Below, in pieces: positions 45,114 to 52,812 of a stretch of DNA of 64,000 nt. Position 1 is the stretch's first letter, and each line of letters opens with the position of its first letter. The translations under genes were made by a program, and so were the position numbers. The notes beneath the pieces were generated by a model. The model did not search any database. It was not told the DNA's origin and saw only the letters and a list, made by a program, of their open reading frames with translations. This DNA comes from Aureispira sp050633105 (GTDB lineage Bacteria > Bacteroidota > Bacteroidia > Chitinophagales > Saprospiraceae): positions 1-64,000 of the forward strand of contig JBOEFW010000015.1 in assembly GCA_050633105.1 (NCBI GenBank), written 5' to 3'.

Positions 45114-45145
45114 TTTGGTTATACAAGTGTAAATAATCATCTTTG
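45114..45145 (+). promoter_or_regulatory. Candidate promoter of acpP
   Basis: TTTG at 45114-45117 and CATCTTTG at 45138-45145 are 20 bases apart, near the Bacteroidota -33/-7 spacing; the first base of the -7 differs from consensus. Start of acpP is 59 bases downstream. Confidence 0.45.
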
Positions 45146-45203
45146 CCACACTTATAAAGACAAATACCGCAAGGTTTTTTATTGATTATTCAAAACAATA
45201 GTT

Positions 45204-45443
45204 ATGTCAACTATAACTGAACGCGTAACAAAAATTATTGCCGATAAACTGGTTATTGAAGCATCTGAAGTTACTCCAGAAGCTAACTTTAAGCAAGATT
45301 TGGGGGCTGATTCCATTGATTTAGTGGAATTAATCATGGAATTTGAAAGAGAATTTGAACTTTCTATTCCAGATGAAAAAGCAGAAGAGATTGAGACAGT
45401 AGGTAATGCTATCGACTTCTTAGAAGCAGAAGTAAACAAATAA
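45204..45443 (+). CDS. acpP: Acyl carrier protein
   Basis: A 79-aa acidic helical protein with the phosphopantetheine serine Ser37 in DLGADSIDLVELIM. It carries fatty acyl intermediates for fatty-acid synthesis and lipid A. Length and motif are standard. It has its own promoter candidate and terminator, and lies directly before fabF, the usual acpP-fabF-rnc order. Confidence 0.97.
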   Translation: MSTITERVTKIIADKLVIEASEVTPEANFKQDLGADSIDLVELIMEFEREFELSIPDEKAEEIETVGNAIDFLEAEVNK

Positions 45444-45459
45444 GAAAGAGCTTATAAAG

Positions 45460-45497
45460 AAGCGTTGAAACAACTCGTTTCAACGCTTGTTTTTTTT
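45460..45497 (+). terminator. Terminator of acpP
   Basis: 11-base perfect arms (AAGCGTTGAAA / TTTCAACGCTT), a 7-base loop and a run of eight Ts, 16 bases after the stop. Confidence 0.92.
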
Positions 45498-45741
45498 GGA
45501 TATTATCATAGCCTATTGATTAACATATAGGTCACCCAAATTAAGCAGTTTTTAAAGCTGTAGGTTTTTTTACGATCTTGACAACACACAAAAAATATAC
45601 CCCGAAGATAACTCCTATAATAGGAAGTCTATCTCGGCTTTGGTACGCCTCCTTGCCAATGATGCAGAAGGCATGTAGGCGAGGTAGGTGAAATTAGAGG
45701 AGCTTAATAAGACTGTTGAATAGATACAATCCCAACTAACT

Positions 45742-47001
45742 ATGCAAAATAGAAGAGTAGTTGTTACTGGATTAGGAGCGTTAACGCCCATCGGTAACAC
45801 TGTTGAAGAATTTTGGTCGGCCCTTATAGAAGGCAAATCAGGCGCAGATATGATTACTAATTTTGATGCTTCAAAATTTAAAACTCAATTCGCCTGTGAA
45901 GTGAAAAACTTCAAACCAGGGGAAGTTTTGGGGGATCGCCGTCTAGAGCGTCGTACCGATAAATTTGTACAATATGCCTTGGCCGCTAGTGATGAAGCGA
46001 TCAAAGATGCTGGTTTAGATCAATTAAGCGACGAAATTAAAGAAGAAATTGGTGTCCTTTGGTCATCAGGTATTGGAGGGTTGGAATCTTTGTATGCAGA
46101 GATTGTCAATTTTCAAAAAGGAGATGGAACACCACGTTTTTCTCCTTTGCTCGTACCTAAAATGATTGTGGATGCTGCAGCAGGTAACATCTCTATCCGT
46201 CATGGATTTAAAGGAATTACCGCAGCTATTGTAACCGCTTGTGCCTCTGCAACCCATGCTGCAAGTATTGGATTTGACCTAATTCGTATTGGTCGTGCTG
46301 ATGTTTTGTTGGTAGGTGGTTCTGAAGCATCTGTTACAGAAGTTGGAGTAGGAGCATTTGGTTCTCTAAAAGCATTGTCTAAACGCAACGATGCCCCTAC
46401 AAAAGCTTCTCGTCCTTATGATCAAAATCGTGATGGTTTTGTACTGGGAGAGGGAGCTGGAGCTATTGTTTTAGAAGAATATGAACATGCTAAAGCACGA
46501 GGAGCTACCATTTATGCAGAGCTAGTAGGTTCTGCCATCACTTCTGATGCTTATCACATTACTGCTCCAGATCCAGAAGGCGCAGGAGCTGCTAGAGTTA
46601 TGCAAAAAGCTTTGACTTGCGCTGGACTCACCACCAATGATATTGATTATATCAATACACATGGTACTTCCACTCCTCTTGGCGATTTGATGGAAATTAC
46701 AGCGATTGAGAAAGTGTTTGGAGAGGATGCCTATGGTTTGAACATTAGTTCTACTAAATCTATGACAGGCCATTTATTGGGCGCTGCTGGAGCCATTGAA
46801 TCGGTTATTTGTATCAAAGCAATTTGTGAAAACATAGTGCCTGCGACCATTAACCATGAGCAAACAGATGAAGGAATTAACCCTAAATTGAATTTGACGC
46901 CTAATACAGCTCAAAAGCGCACCGTACGTGCTGCTTTGAGTAATAGCTTTGGCTTTGGGGGACACAACTCTTCCATTATTTTTAAAGAACTAAAAGACTA
47001 A
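45742..47001 (+). CDS. fabF: 3-oxoacyl-ACP synthase II
   Basis: A 419-aa cytosolic condensing enzyme elongating acyl-ACP with malonyl-ACP. The catalytic Cys167 is in VTACASATHA, and the two histidines are in NTHGTSTPLGD and KSMTGHLLGAAGA. The ends match the family, including NSFGFGGHNSSIIFK. It is separated from acpP by 298 bases with a terminator between, and followed by its own terminator. Standard, complete. Confidence 0.97.
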   Translation: MQNRRVVVTGLGALTPIGNTVEEFWSALIEGKSGADMITNFDASKFKTQFACEVKNFKPGEVLGDRRLERRTDKFVQYALAASDEAIKDAGLDQLSDEIKEEIGVLWSSGIGGLESLYAEIVNFQKGDGTPRFSPLLVPKMIVDAAAGNISIRHGFKGITAAIVTACASATHAASIGFDLIRIGRADVLLVGGSEASVTEVGVGAFGSLKALSKRNDAPTKASRPYDQNRDGFVLGEGAGAIVLEEYEHAKARGATIYAELVGSAITSDAYHITAPDPEGAGAARVMQKALTCAGLTTNDIDYINTHGTSTPLGDLMEITAIEKVFGEDAYGLNISSTKSMTGHLLGAAGAIESVICIKAICENIVPATINHEQTDEGINPKLNLTPNTAQKRTVRAALSNSFGFGGHNSSIIFKELKD

Positions 47002-47029
47002 AAAATAGTCAAAATATAGCAGTGATACA

Positions 47030-47068
47030 GGGATAAGATATGGAAGAACCATAGCTTATCCCTTTTTT
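47030..47068 (+). terminator. Terminator of fabF
   Basis: GGGATAAG pairs with CTTATCCC, with extra partly paired inner bases, followed by six Ts. Confidence 0.85.
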
Positions 47069-47292
47069 AGCTTATAGAGTGTAGAAATGGCGTAACAATT
47101 GTTATCTTAGAGTTGTGACTTCACATCCACCCCCTAATTTTTAGGACACTTTTGTTCTTTTTAAAAAAAAGTGTCTCTTGTCAGGTTCTACGGCATAATA
47201 ACTTTCCAATAATCACCTCGAAGTAAAGCCGTTCTTAAATGAAAATGTTTTATAGCCCTTGTAAAATGGCCAAAGCATTATAACTAACAATT

Positions 47293-48045
47293 GTGGTAAA
47301 AAAATTTTATAACTATACCCTTTCTCACGATAAGACCTTTGTACGAGAGTTGTCTAAGATCCTTGGATTTGTTCCAAAGAGTATTCATTTCTATAAGCTG
47401 GCTTTTACCCATAAATCCTTAGTGCCCAAAGAAGAAGAAGGGCAGAAAAAACGCTATCCTGCCAATAATGAACGCTTAGAGTTTCTAGGCGATGCGATCT
47501 TAGATTCTGTTACAGCAGAATATCTATTTAGAAAATACCCTACACAAGACGAAGGATTTCTCACACAAATGCGTTCCAAGATGGTCAACCGAAAGGCTTT
47601 GAATCAGATTGCAGCACACATGGAATTGGATATTTTCTTGCGCCAATTGGGAGCAACACGTATCAGCCAAACAATGATGGGAAATACATTTGAAGCCTTT
47701 GTAGGAGCTATTTATTTGGATGTTGGCTATAAGAATACCAAGAAATTTATCATCAACAAAATGCTGCGCCAATATCTAAATGTTCATGAATTAGAGCATA
47801 CCAATACTAATTACAAGAGCCAATTGTTGGAGTATGGACAAAAAAATCAACACAACATTGAGTACAATGTCTTGCAGCACTATCGTACTAAGAATAACAG
47901 AGAACGCTTTAAGATAGCAGTGATGATGAATGGTAAATCTATGGCGATTGCCGAAGATTACAGCAAAAAAAGTGCAGAGCAAAAAGCTTCTCATAAAGCA
48001 CTTATTCAAATAGGAGTTCTCCAAGCAAAAACAACTAGTAAATAA
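47293..48045 (+). CDS. rnc: Ribonuclease III
   Basis: A 250-aa double-stranded-RNA endonuclease acting in rRNA processing. The catalytic signature NERLEFLGDAILD starts at residue 59, the second acidic element EAFVGAIYLDVG is present, and a double-stranded RNA-binding domain covers about 168-245 (YKSQLLEYGQKNQ, SAEQKASHKALIQ). The start is GTG at 47293, with no ATG in frame nearby. The bases between fabF and rnc carry a GACACTTTT/AAAAGTGTC inverted repeat at 47145-47175 that might be a regulatory or termination hairpin. Confidence 0.95.
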   Translation: MVKKFYNYTLSHDKTFVRELSKILGFVPKSIHFYKLAFTHKSLVPKEEEGQKKRYPANNERLEFLGDAILDSVTAEYLFRKYPTQDEGFLTQMRSKMVNRKALNQIAAHMELDIFLRQLGATRISQTMMGNTFEAFVGAIYLDVGYKNTKKFIINKMLRQYLNVHELEHTNTNYKSQLLEYGQKNQHNIEYNVLQHYRTKNNRERFKIAVMMNGKSMAIAEDYSKKSAEQKASHKALIQIGVLQAKTTSK

Positions 48046-48085
48046 AAAGTAACCCAATAACAGCGCTGTTATTGGGTTACTTTTT
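48044..48085 (+). terminator. Terminator of rnc
   Basis: A perfect palindrome whose arms are A5-GTAACCCAATAACAGC and its complement with T5; its left arm overlaps the rnc stop codon. Confidence 0.9.
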
Positions 48086-48174
48086 ATCTATTTAATATAG
48101 ACTTCTTAATAGTTGGCTCTCCTTTTTATAAAGAAGAGAGTACAAGACTGAAAGTTATACAACATAAAATAATT

Positions 48175-48717
48175 ATGAAAAAAGTCATCCAAAAATGGTG
48201 GTTCTTCCCCTTGCTCTTTGCTCTAATCTGGGGAGGGATCAAAATTTATAAAACACCTGACCAAAAACAAGGAGTAGCCGCCCAAAACTTTGTAGGTTAT
48301 TTACCTAGTGGTGATTCCATACAATTGTCAGATTACAAAGGACAATTGGTTCTATTAGATTTTTGGGGAAGCTGGTGTGGCCCTTGCCGACAACACAATA
48401 AAAGCTTGGTGAAATTGTATAAAAAATACAGCCAAGCTACCTTTGAGGGAGGCCGCAAATTCCATATTATTTCTGTAGCAATGGAAACCAATAAAGCGCG
48501 TTGGTTGGGAGCTATTGAAAAAGATGGCTTGGAGTGGCCAGCCCATGTCTCTGACTTACAGCGACTCAAGGACCATGTGGCTGTCCTTTATGGAGTGCGC
48601 GAAATTCCAGCGACATTCCTGATCGATGAAGAGGGAATGGTGATTGCTGTCAACCCCGAAGAAGAAACAATTGATAACTGGCTGGCAAAACGGCAAGTAG
48701 AAGCGGCGCCTTTATAG
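48175..48717 (+). CDS. TlpA-family thioredoxin-like protein
   Basis: A 180-aa protein with an N-terminal hydrophobic anchor (about 7-22) and a periplasmic thioredoxin fold. The redox motif is CGPC (68-71, in WGSWCGPCRQHN) and the cis-proline is in REIPATFLID. It has the TlpA/ResA-type N-terminal strand NFVGYLPSGDSIQLSDYKGQ. It would reduce or rearrange periplasmic disulfides, for example in cytochrome or metal-centre assembly; no such gene is adjacent. It ends 180 bases upstream of grpE. Confidence 0.9.
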   Translation: MKKVIQKWWFFPLLFALIWGGIKIYKTPDQKQGVAAQNFVGYLPSGDSIQLSDYKGQLVLLDFWGSWCGPCRQHNKSLVKLYKKYSQATFEGGRKFHIISVAMETNKARWLGAIEKDGLEWPAHVSDLQRLKDHVAVLYGVREIPATFLIDEEGMVIAVNPEEETIDNWLAKRQVEAAPL

Positions 48718-48808
48718 ACAAAATGGAAGTTTTTGTGACAAAATGGCGCTATTTTGGCGCTGGCAAACAATTTGAAGAGGGGGTAATATTCCAAAACTAG
48801 TTTTGGAA
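48717..48808 (+). promoter_or_regulatory. Putative operator region of grpE-dnaJ
   Basis: A direct repeat GACAAAATGG at 48717 and 48737 (20 bases apart, two helical turns) is followed by a perfect 20-bp palindrome TTCCAAAACTAGTTTTGGAA at 48789-48808. The palindrome covers the -33 position of the promoter at 48802-48830. No CIRCE element (TTAGCACTC) is present. Confidence 0.45.
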
Positions 48809-48830
48809 CCGCATATATGATATATCTTTG
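48802..48830 (+). promoter_or_regulatory. Bacteroidota-type promoter of grpE-dnaJ
   Basis: TTTG at 48802-48805 and TATCTTTG at 48823-48830 match the -33/-7 pair (TTTG / TAnnTTTG) with 17 bases between. The ATG of grpE follows 68 bases after the -7. Confidence 0.6.
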
Positions 48831-48897
48831 TAATAAAAAGAAGCATTAACCAACTGACCCCGAATCAAAATCGGGACTTACGAAAAAGAAGGTAAGC

Positions 48898-49518
48898 ATG
48901 GAAAAGAAAGAATTTCCCGTTGAGGATCCTGAGAACGAACAAGTGATGAAGGAGGAAACTGTAGAGCCAACCACGGAAGCACAAGAGGCAGCAACAGAAG
49001 AGACGGTGGAAGAAGTAGAAGCAGTGGAAGAACCACAAGTGATTGAAGAGGATAATAACAGTAAACTCTCTGATAAAGAACGCTTAGAAAAAGAACTAGG
49101 CGAGATGAAAGATAAATACTTACGTATTTTTGCGGAGTTTGATAATTATAGAAAACGTACCATCAAAGAGCGCCAAGATATTATTAAATTGGCTTCTAGA
49201 GATGCCCTTTCTGCGGTATTGCCTGCTGTTAATGATTTTGAACGTGCGATCAAGATTGCTCAAAGTGAGGACAATGAGGAGACTGTACCAGAAGGAATTG
49301 TTTTGGTATACAACAAGTTGTTTAAGTCATTAGAACAACAAGGTATCAAACAGATGGTAACAGATGGACAAGATTTTGATTCTGAATTGCATGAAGCGTT
49401 AACTAAAATTCCTGCTCCTACAGAAGAACTCAAAGGGAAAATTATTGATACCATCGAGAATGGGTATTATCTCAATGATAAGATTATCCGCCACGCCAAA
49501 GTGGTGGTTGGTCAATAA
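48898..49518 (+). CDS. grpE: Nucleotide exchange factor GrpE
   Basis: A 206-aa co-chaperone that releases ADP from DnaK. The first 65 residues are a long acidic tail (many Glu/Thr). A coiled coil (about 60-110, LEKELGEMKDKYLRIFAEFDNYRKRTIKERQ) and the C-terminal beta domain (LFKSLEQQGIKQM ... GKIIDTIENGYYLNDKIIRHAKVVVG) match the family. It precedes dnaJ by 68 bases under one heat-shock-like promoter. Standard. Confidence 0.96.
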   Translation: MEKKEFPVEDPENEQVMKEETVEPTTEAQEAATEETVEEVEAVEEPQVIEEDNNSKLSDKERLEKELGEMKDKYLRIFAEFDNYRKRTIKERQDIIKLASRDALSAVLPAVNDFERAIKIAQSEDNEETVPEGIVLVYNKLFKSLEQQGIKQMVTDGQDFDSELHEALTKIPAPTEELKGKIIDTIENGYYLNDKIIRHAKVVVGQ

Positions 49519-49586
49519 CCCTATTATTTAACCACGAAGCTTGTTTTTCCTTATGCTCAGAATAAGGGAAAAAATAGAGAGATAAA

Positions 49587-50738
49587 ATGGCAGAAAAAAG
49601 AGATTACTACGACATATTGGGGACACAAAAAAGCGCTTCTAAAGATGAGCTTAAAAAAGCTTATCGAAAAGTGGCTTTAAAATACCACCCTGACAGAAAC
49701 CCTGATGACAAAGCGGCAGAAGCAAAGTTTAAAGAAGCAGCAGAAGCCTATGAAGTCTTGTCTGATGATCAAAAACGCTCGCGTTATGATCAATATGGAC
49801 ATGCAGGTGTTAATGGACAAGGTGGCGGTCAATATGGCGGCGGTGGCTTTGGCAACATGGAGGATATTTTCTCCCAGTTTAGCGATATTTTTGGTGGCGG
49901 TCGAGGTGGCGGAGGACGCCAACAACAAACTCGGGGACAACGCGGATCAAATTTGCGTATAAAAGTCAGCTTAACTTTAGAAGAAATTAACGCAGGAGCT
50001 GTTAAGAAAATCAAAGTTAAGAAATATATACTTTGTCAAACCTGTGATGGCTCTGGTGCCAAAGATAGAAACTCTGTCAAAACTTGTCATACATGTAATG
50101 GCTCTGGTTATGTACGTCGAGTGCAACAAACCTTCTTAGGCCAAATGCAAACAACGGCTGCTTGTCCAACCTGTCATGGTTCTGGTGAAATGATCACGAG
50201 CAAGTGTACCAGTTGTAAGGGAGAAGGCCGTGTGTATGGCGAAGAAATGATTCAGTTAGAAATTCCAGCAGGAGTTAGCGAAGGAATGCAATTGTCTATG
50301 AGTGGCAAAGGTAATGCTGGTCAAAATGGTGGCCCAGCCGGAGATCTATTGATTAATATCAAAGAAAAAGAACATCCTCATTTCACTCGTGATGGTAGCA
50401 ATATCTTATACGAATTGGATGTCAATTTTGCAGATGCTGCGTTAGGAACAAGTGTCGAAGTACCAACCTTGGATGGTAAAGTAAAGATCAACTTACCACA
50501 AGGAACACCCTCAGGGAAAATCTTCCGTTTGCGAGGTAAAGGCTTACCTTCTATTCAAAGTTATGGCAAAGGAGACCAGTTGATTCATGTCAATATTTGG
50601 GTGCCTACTAGTCTAACTGCAGAAGAACGTAAAGCAATGGAATTGATCCGAAAAAGTAAAAACTTCCACCCTAGTGAATCCGATAAAAAAGCTAGAAAAG
50701 GACTTTTTGATAAAATGAAAGATTTTTTCGGCGCTTAG
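49587..50738 (+). CDS. dnaJ: Chaperone protein DnaJ
   Basis: A 383-aa DnaK co-chaperone. The J-domain HPD is at 34-36. A Gly-rich linker follows (about 70-125), then a zinc-binding centre with four CxxCxGxG units (CQTCDGSG, CHTCNGSG, CPTCHGSG, CTSCKGEG), then the C-terminal substrate-binding domains. It is the second gene of the grpE-dnaJ operon and is followed by a terminator. dnaK is not in this window. Complete and typical. Confidence 0.97.
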   Translation: MAEKRDYYDILGTQKSASKDELKKAYRKVALKYHPDRNPDDKAAEAKFKEAAEAYEVLSDDQKRSRYDQYGHAGVNGQGGGQYGGGGFGNMEDIFSQFSDIFGGGRGGGGRQQQTRGQRGSNLRIKVSLTLEEINAGAVKKIKVKKYILCQTCDGSGAKDRNSVKTCHTCNGSGYVRRVQQTFLGQMQTTAACPTCHGSGEMITSKCTSCKGEGRVYGEEMIQLEIPAGVSEGMQLSMSGKGNAGQNGGPAGDLLINIKEKEHPHFTRDGSNILYELDVNFADAALGTSVEVPTLDGKVKINLPQGTPSGKIFRLRGKGLPSIQSYGKGDQLIHVNIWVPTSLTAEERKAMELIRKSKNFHPSESDKKARKGLFDKMKDFFGA

Positions 50739-50786
50739 GTAGTAGCAAAAATAAAGAGAAATAACACTTGGAATAGTTAGAAAAGA

Positions 50787-50822
50787 GGAGTAAGGTACCA
50801 AATGGTGCTTTGCTCCTTTTTT
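50787..50822 (+). terminator. Terminator of grpE-dnaJ
   Basis: GGAGTAAGGTACC pairs with GGTGCTTTGCTCC (wobbles allowed) over a 4-base AAAT loop and runs into six Ts. Confidence 0.85.
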
Positions 50823-50885
50823 ATAGGATAGAGATAGAAAGAAGTATTATTATTTAGTAACTCAATGAACAACAAATTATGATTA

Positions 50886-51515
50886 CTAAGGCCAGTGAAT
50901 AGGCGTGATTTTATCGCCTAATAATTCTTCAAACCAACTAATAGGATGTTGAAATTTATCGCCTGTTTTGGTGTCGCATTTAAAAAATAAATAATACAAT
51001 TGCAAATGATCTCCCATCCGCTCTAGTAGCCGTGCAATCAATGCTTTTGCTTGGCGCTCATAGCCCGCTTGTGTGGCACACCAAGCATAATAAGCATCAT
51101 CATGTAACTTGATAATATCTAAAACGGCTTTATCGTCTATATACTCTTGTGCAAAATGCTGTGCAATGACTGCATGGTGCTTTTTCCAATCTGTACGAGG
51201 CCTTTTTTTTTCTTCTAAATGTTTGAACGTATCGTGTAGAATCGTAATGAGCCGCAATTGCTGGCGCATAGCGGTATCAGAGCAAGCTTGATCGACGTTT
51301 TTGAGTACTTCGTGAATGTGATAAATGACCTTTCCTTCTGGGTGCCCTGGGCGAGGTTCTCCCCAAAGTGCTCCTTCTCGCCAACGGCTATCACGAACGA
51401 TTTGACGTTCTAAGACCGTTTCAGGCTGTACACCTTCCAAAATAAGCTGCTCAACTGCGACCTCTTTAGAGGTGAGTTGTAAGATGGGACTCCAAGTTCG
51501 CTGGCTCAAGTTCAT
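50886..51515 (-). CDS. HD-domain phosphohydrolase-like protein
   Basis: A 209-aa cytosolic protein with an HD-superfamily arrangement: His66/His68 in YHIHEV, HD pair at 94-95 in ILHDTFKH, and His137-Asp138 in KLHDDAY, together consistent with the metal-binding site of the superfamily. The N-terminal 55 residues contain a GEPRPGHPEGKV element. It could hydrolyse nucleotides or phosphate esters, but the substrate cannot be inferred. Its 3' end faces dnaJ. Confidence 0.7.
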   Translation of the reverse strand: MNLSQRTWSPILQLTSKEVAVEQLILEGVQPETVLERQIVRDSRWREGALWGEPRPGHPEGKVIYHIHEVLKNVDQACSDTAMRQQLRLITILHDTFKHLEEKKRPRTDWKKHHAVIAQHFAQEYIDDKAVLDIIKLHDDAYYAWCATQAGYERQAKALIARLLERMGDHLQLYYLFFKCDTKTGDKFQHPISWFEELLGDKITPIHWP

Positions 51516-51922
51516 AGGAAATAATTTAGTCGAGAAGAAAGCTTAGTTCACGTTATAAGAAGGCTTTTAAAAAGCGTTTTACAGGGTGGTTGCCAGTAAA
51601 AAAGAACATAAAAACAAGGTACTTCTCTATCAATAATAATCTTATCCAAATAGTTAAACCATTTGCTCTAAAGATATCTCCATTAGCTTCAAAAATCCTA
51701 CCACTATAAAGTGATTTTTAAAAAACAAGTAGATGGTTATACTTTATAAATCCAAAAAGCTGCCAAATTTTAAAATTGTCCACTTTTAGAGGATTATCTA
51801 GTAGGATATAGGGTGTTCATTTTTTTGATAATCAAGTTAATAGCTTGATAAATCTTTTTTGGGGAATTTTATTTATTGTGTGTCTATATAGAACGAAGGG
51901 AAAGCTGAAAAACAACAGGTTC
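51516..51922. other. Gene-free intergenic region
   Basis: About 407 AT-rich bases between the end of kdsA and the 5' end of the HD-domain gene. No gene, hairpin or promoter element could be called with confidence. Confidence 0.45.
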
Positions 51923-52732
51923 TTAAGAAAATTCTAATTGTACAAGTTGATTTAAGGATACTAATAGTTGTTCTAATTGATCCAATGACAACATATTTGG
52001 ACCATCTGACAGAGCTTGATCGGGGGTAGGGTGTGTCTCTATGAAAAAGCCTTTTACGCCAATAGCAGCGGCAGCTCGTGCTAACAAGGGGGCATATTTT
52101 CTATTGCCACCTGATCGGCCACCTGCTCCGCCTGGTTTTTGGACCGAATGGGTCGCATCCATGACCACGGGATAACCAAAGTTCATCATGTCTACAATAC
52201 CCGTATAATCCACTACTAGGTTGTTATAACCAAAGGCTGTTCCACGTTCCGTTAGTAACAGTTGTTCATTGCCTGTGCTCTGTACTTTTCCTAGTACATG
52301 TTGCATGTCTTTACCAGATAAGAACTGTGCCTTTTTAATGTTGATAATCTTATCGGTTGCTCCAGCAGCCAGTAACAAATCGGTTTGACGACATAAAAAA
52401 GCAGGAATTTGTAAGATATCCGCCACTTCTGCGACGGCCGCCGCTTGTTGTGGTTCATGGATGTCGGTAAGAATAGGTAACCCAAATTCTTTTTTAATTG
52501 CTTCTAATTGCTGCAATCCTTTCTCTAGTCCTGGCCCTCTAAAGGATTGCACCGAAGTGCGGTTCGCTTTGTCAAAAGAGGCTTTAAAGATGATTTTCCA
52601 AGTCGGATATTGTTGTTGCAACTGGCGGAGTTTGGTCGCTACTTGCTGCAACAGGCTTGTTGATTCTATCACACAAGGCCCTGCAATTAAAAAGGGCTGT
52701 GTTTGTAATTTTTGGTATAAAGACATACTCAT
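51923..52732 (-). CDS. kdsA: 3-deoxy-8-phosphooctulonate synthase
   Basis: A 269-aa enzyme condensing phosphoenolpyruvate with arabinose 5-phosphate to Kdo-8-phosphate, the first step of lipid A-Kdo synthesis. Recognised blocks: LIAGPCVIEST, FKASFDKANRTS, LTDIHEP, QIPAFLCRQTDLL, DATHSVQKPGG and the catalytic-site FIETHPTPDQALSDGPNM. Standard length. It lies downstream of a TPR membrane protein, with 80 bases between them. An ATG two codons downstream could also be the start. Confidence 0.96.
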   Translation of the reverse strand: MSMSLYQKLQTQPFLIAGPCVIESTSLLQQVATKLRQLQQQYPTWKIIFKASFDKANRTSVQSFRGPGLEKGLQQLEAIKKEFGLPILTDIHEPQQAAAVAEVADILQIPAFLCRQTDLLLAAGATDKIINIKKAQFLSGKDMQHVLGKVQSTGNEQLLLTERGTAFGYNNLVVDYTGIVDMMNFGYPVVMDATHSVQKPGGAGGRSGGNRKYAPLLARAAAAIGVKGFFIETHPTPDQALSDGPNMLSLDQLEQLLVSLNQLVQLEFS

Positions 52733-52812
52733 TTATTCGTAGACAGAGGAGAACAGTTTGTTGTTAATAGATAGACGTCTGTAGGGTACGGTAGGTTGTA
52801 AATAGGATGAAA

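Noticed and set aside
47145..47175. GACACTTTT / AAAAGTGTC inverted repeat before rnc as riboswitch
   Set aside because: Only nine paired bases, no known riboswitch features; recorded within the rnc entry instead.
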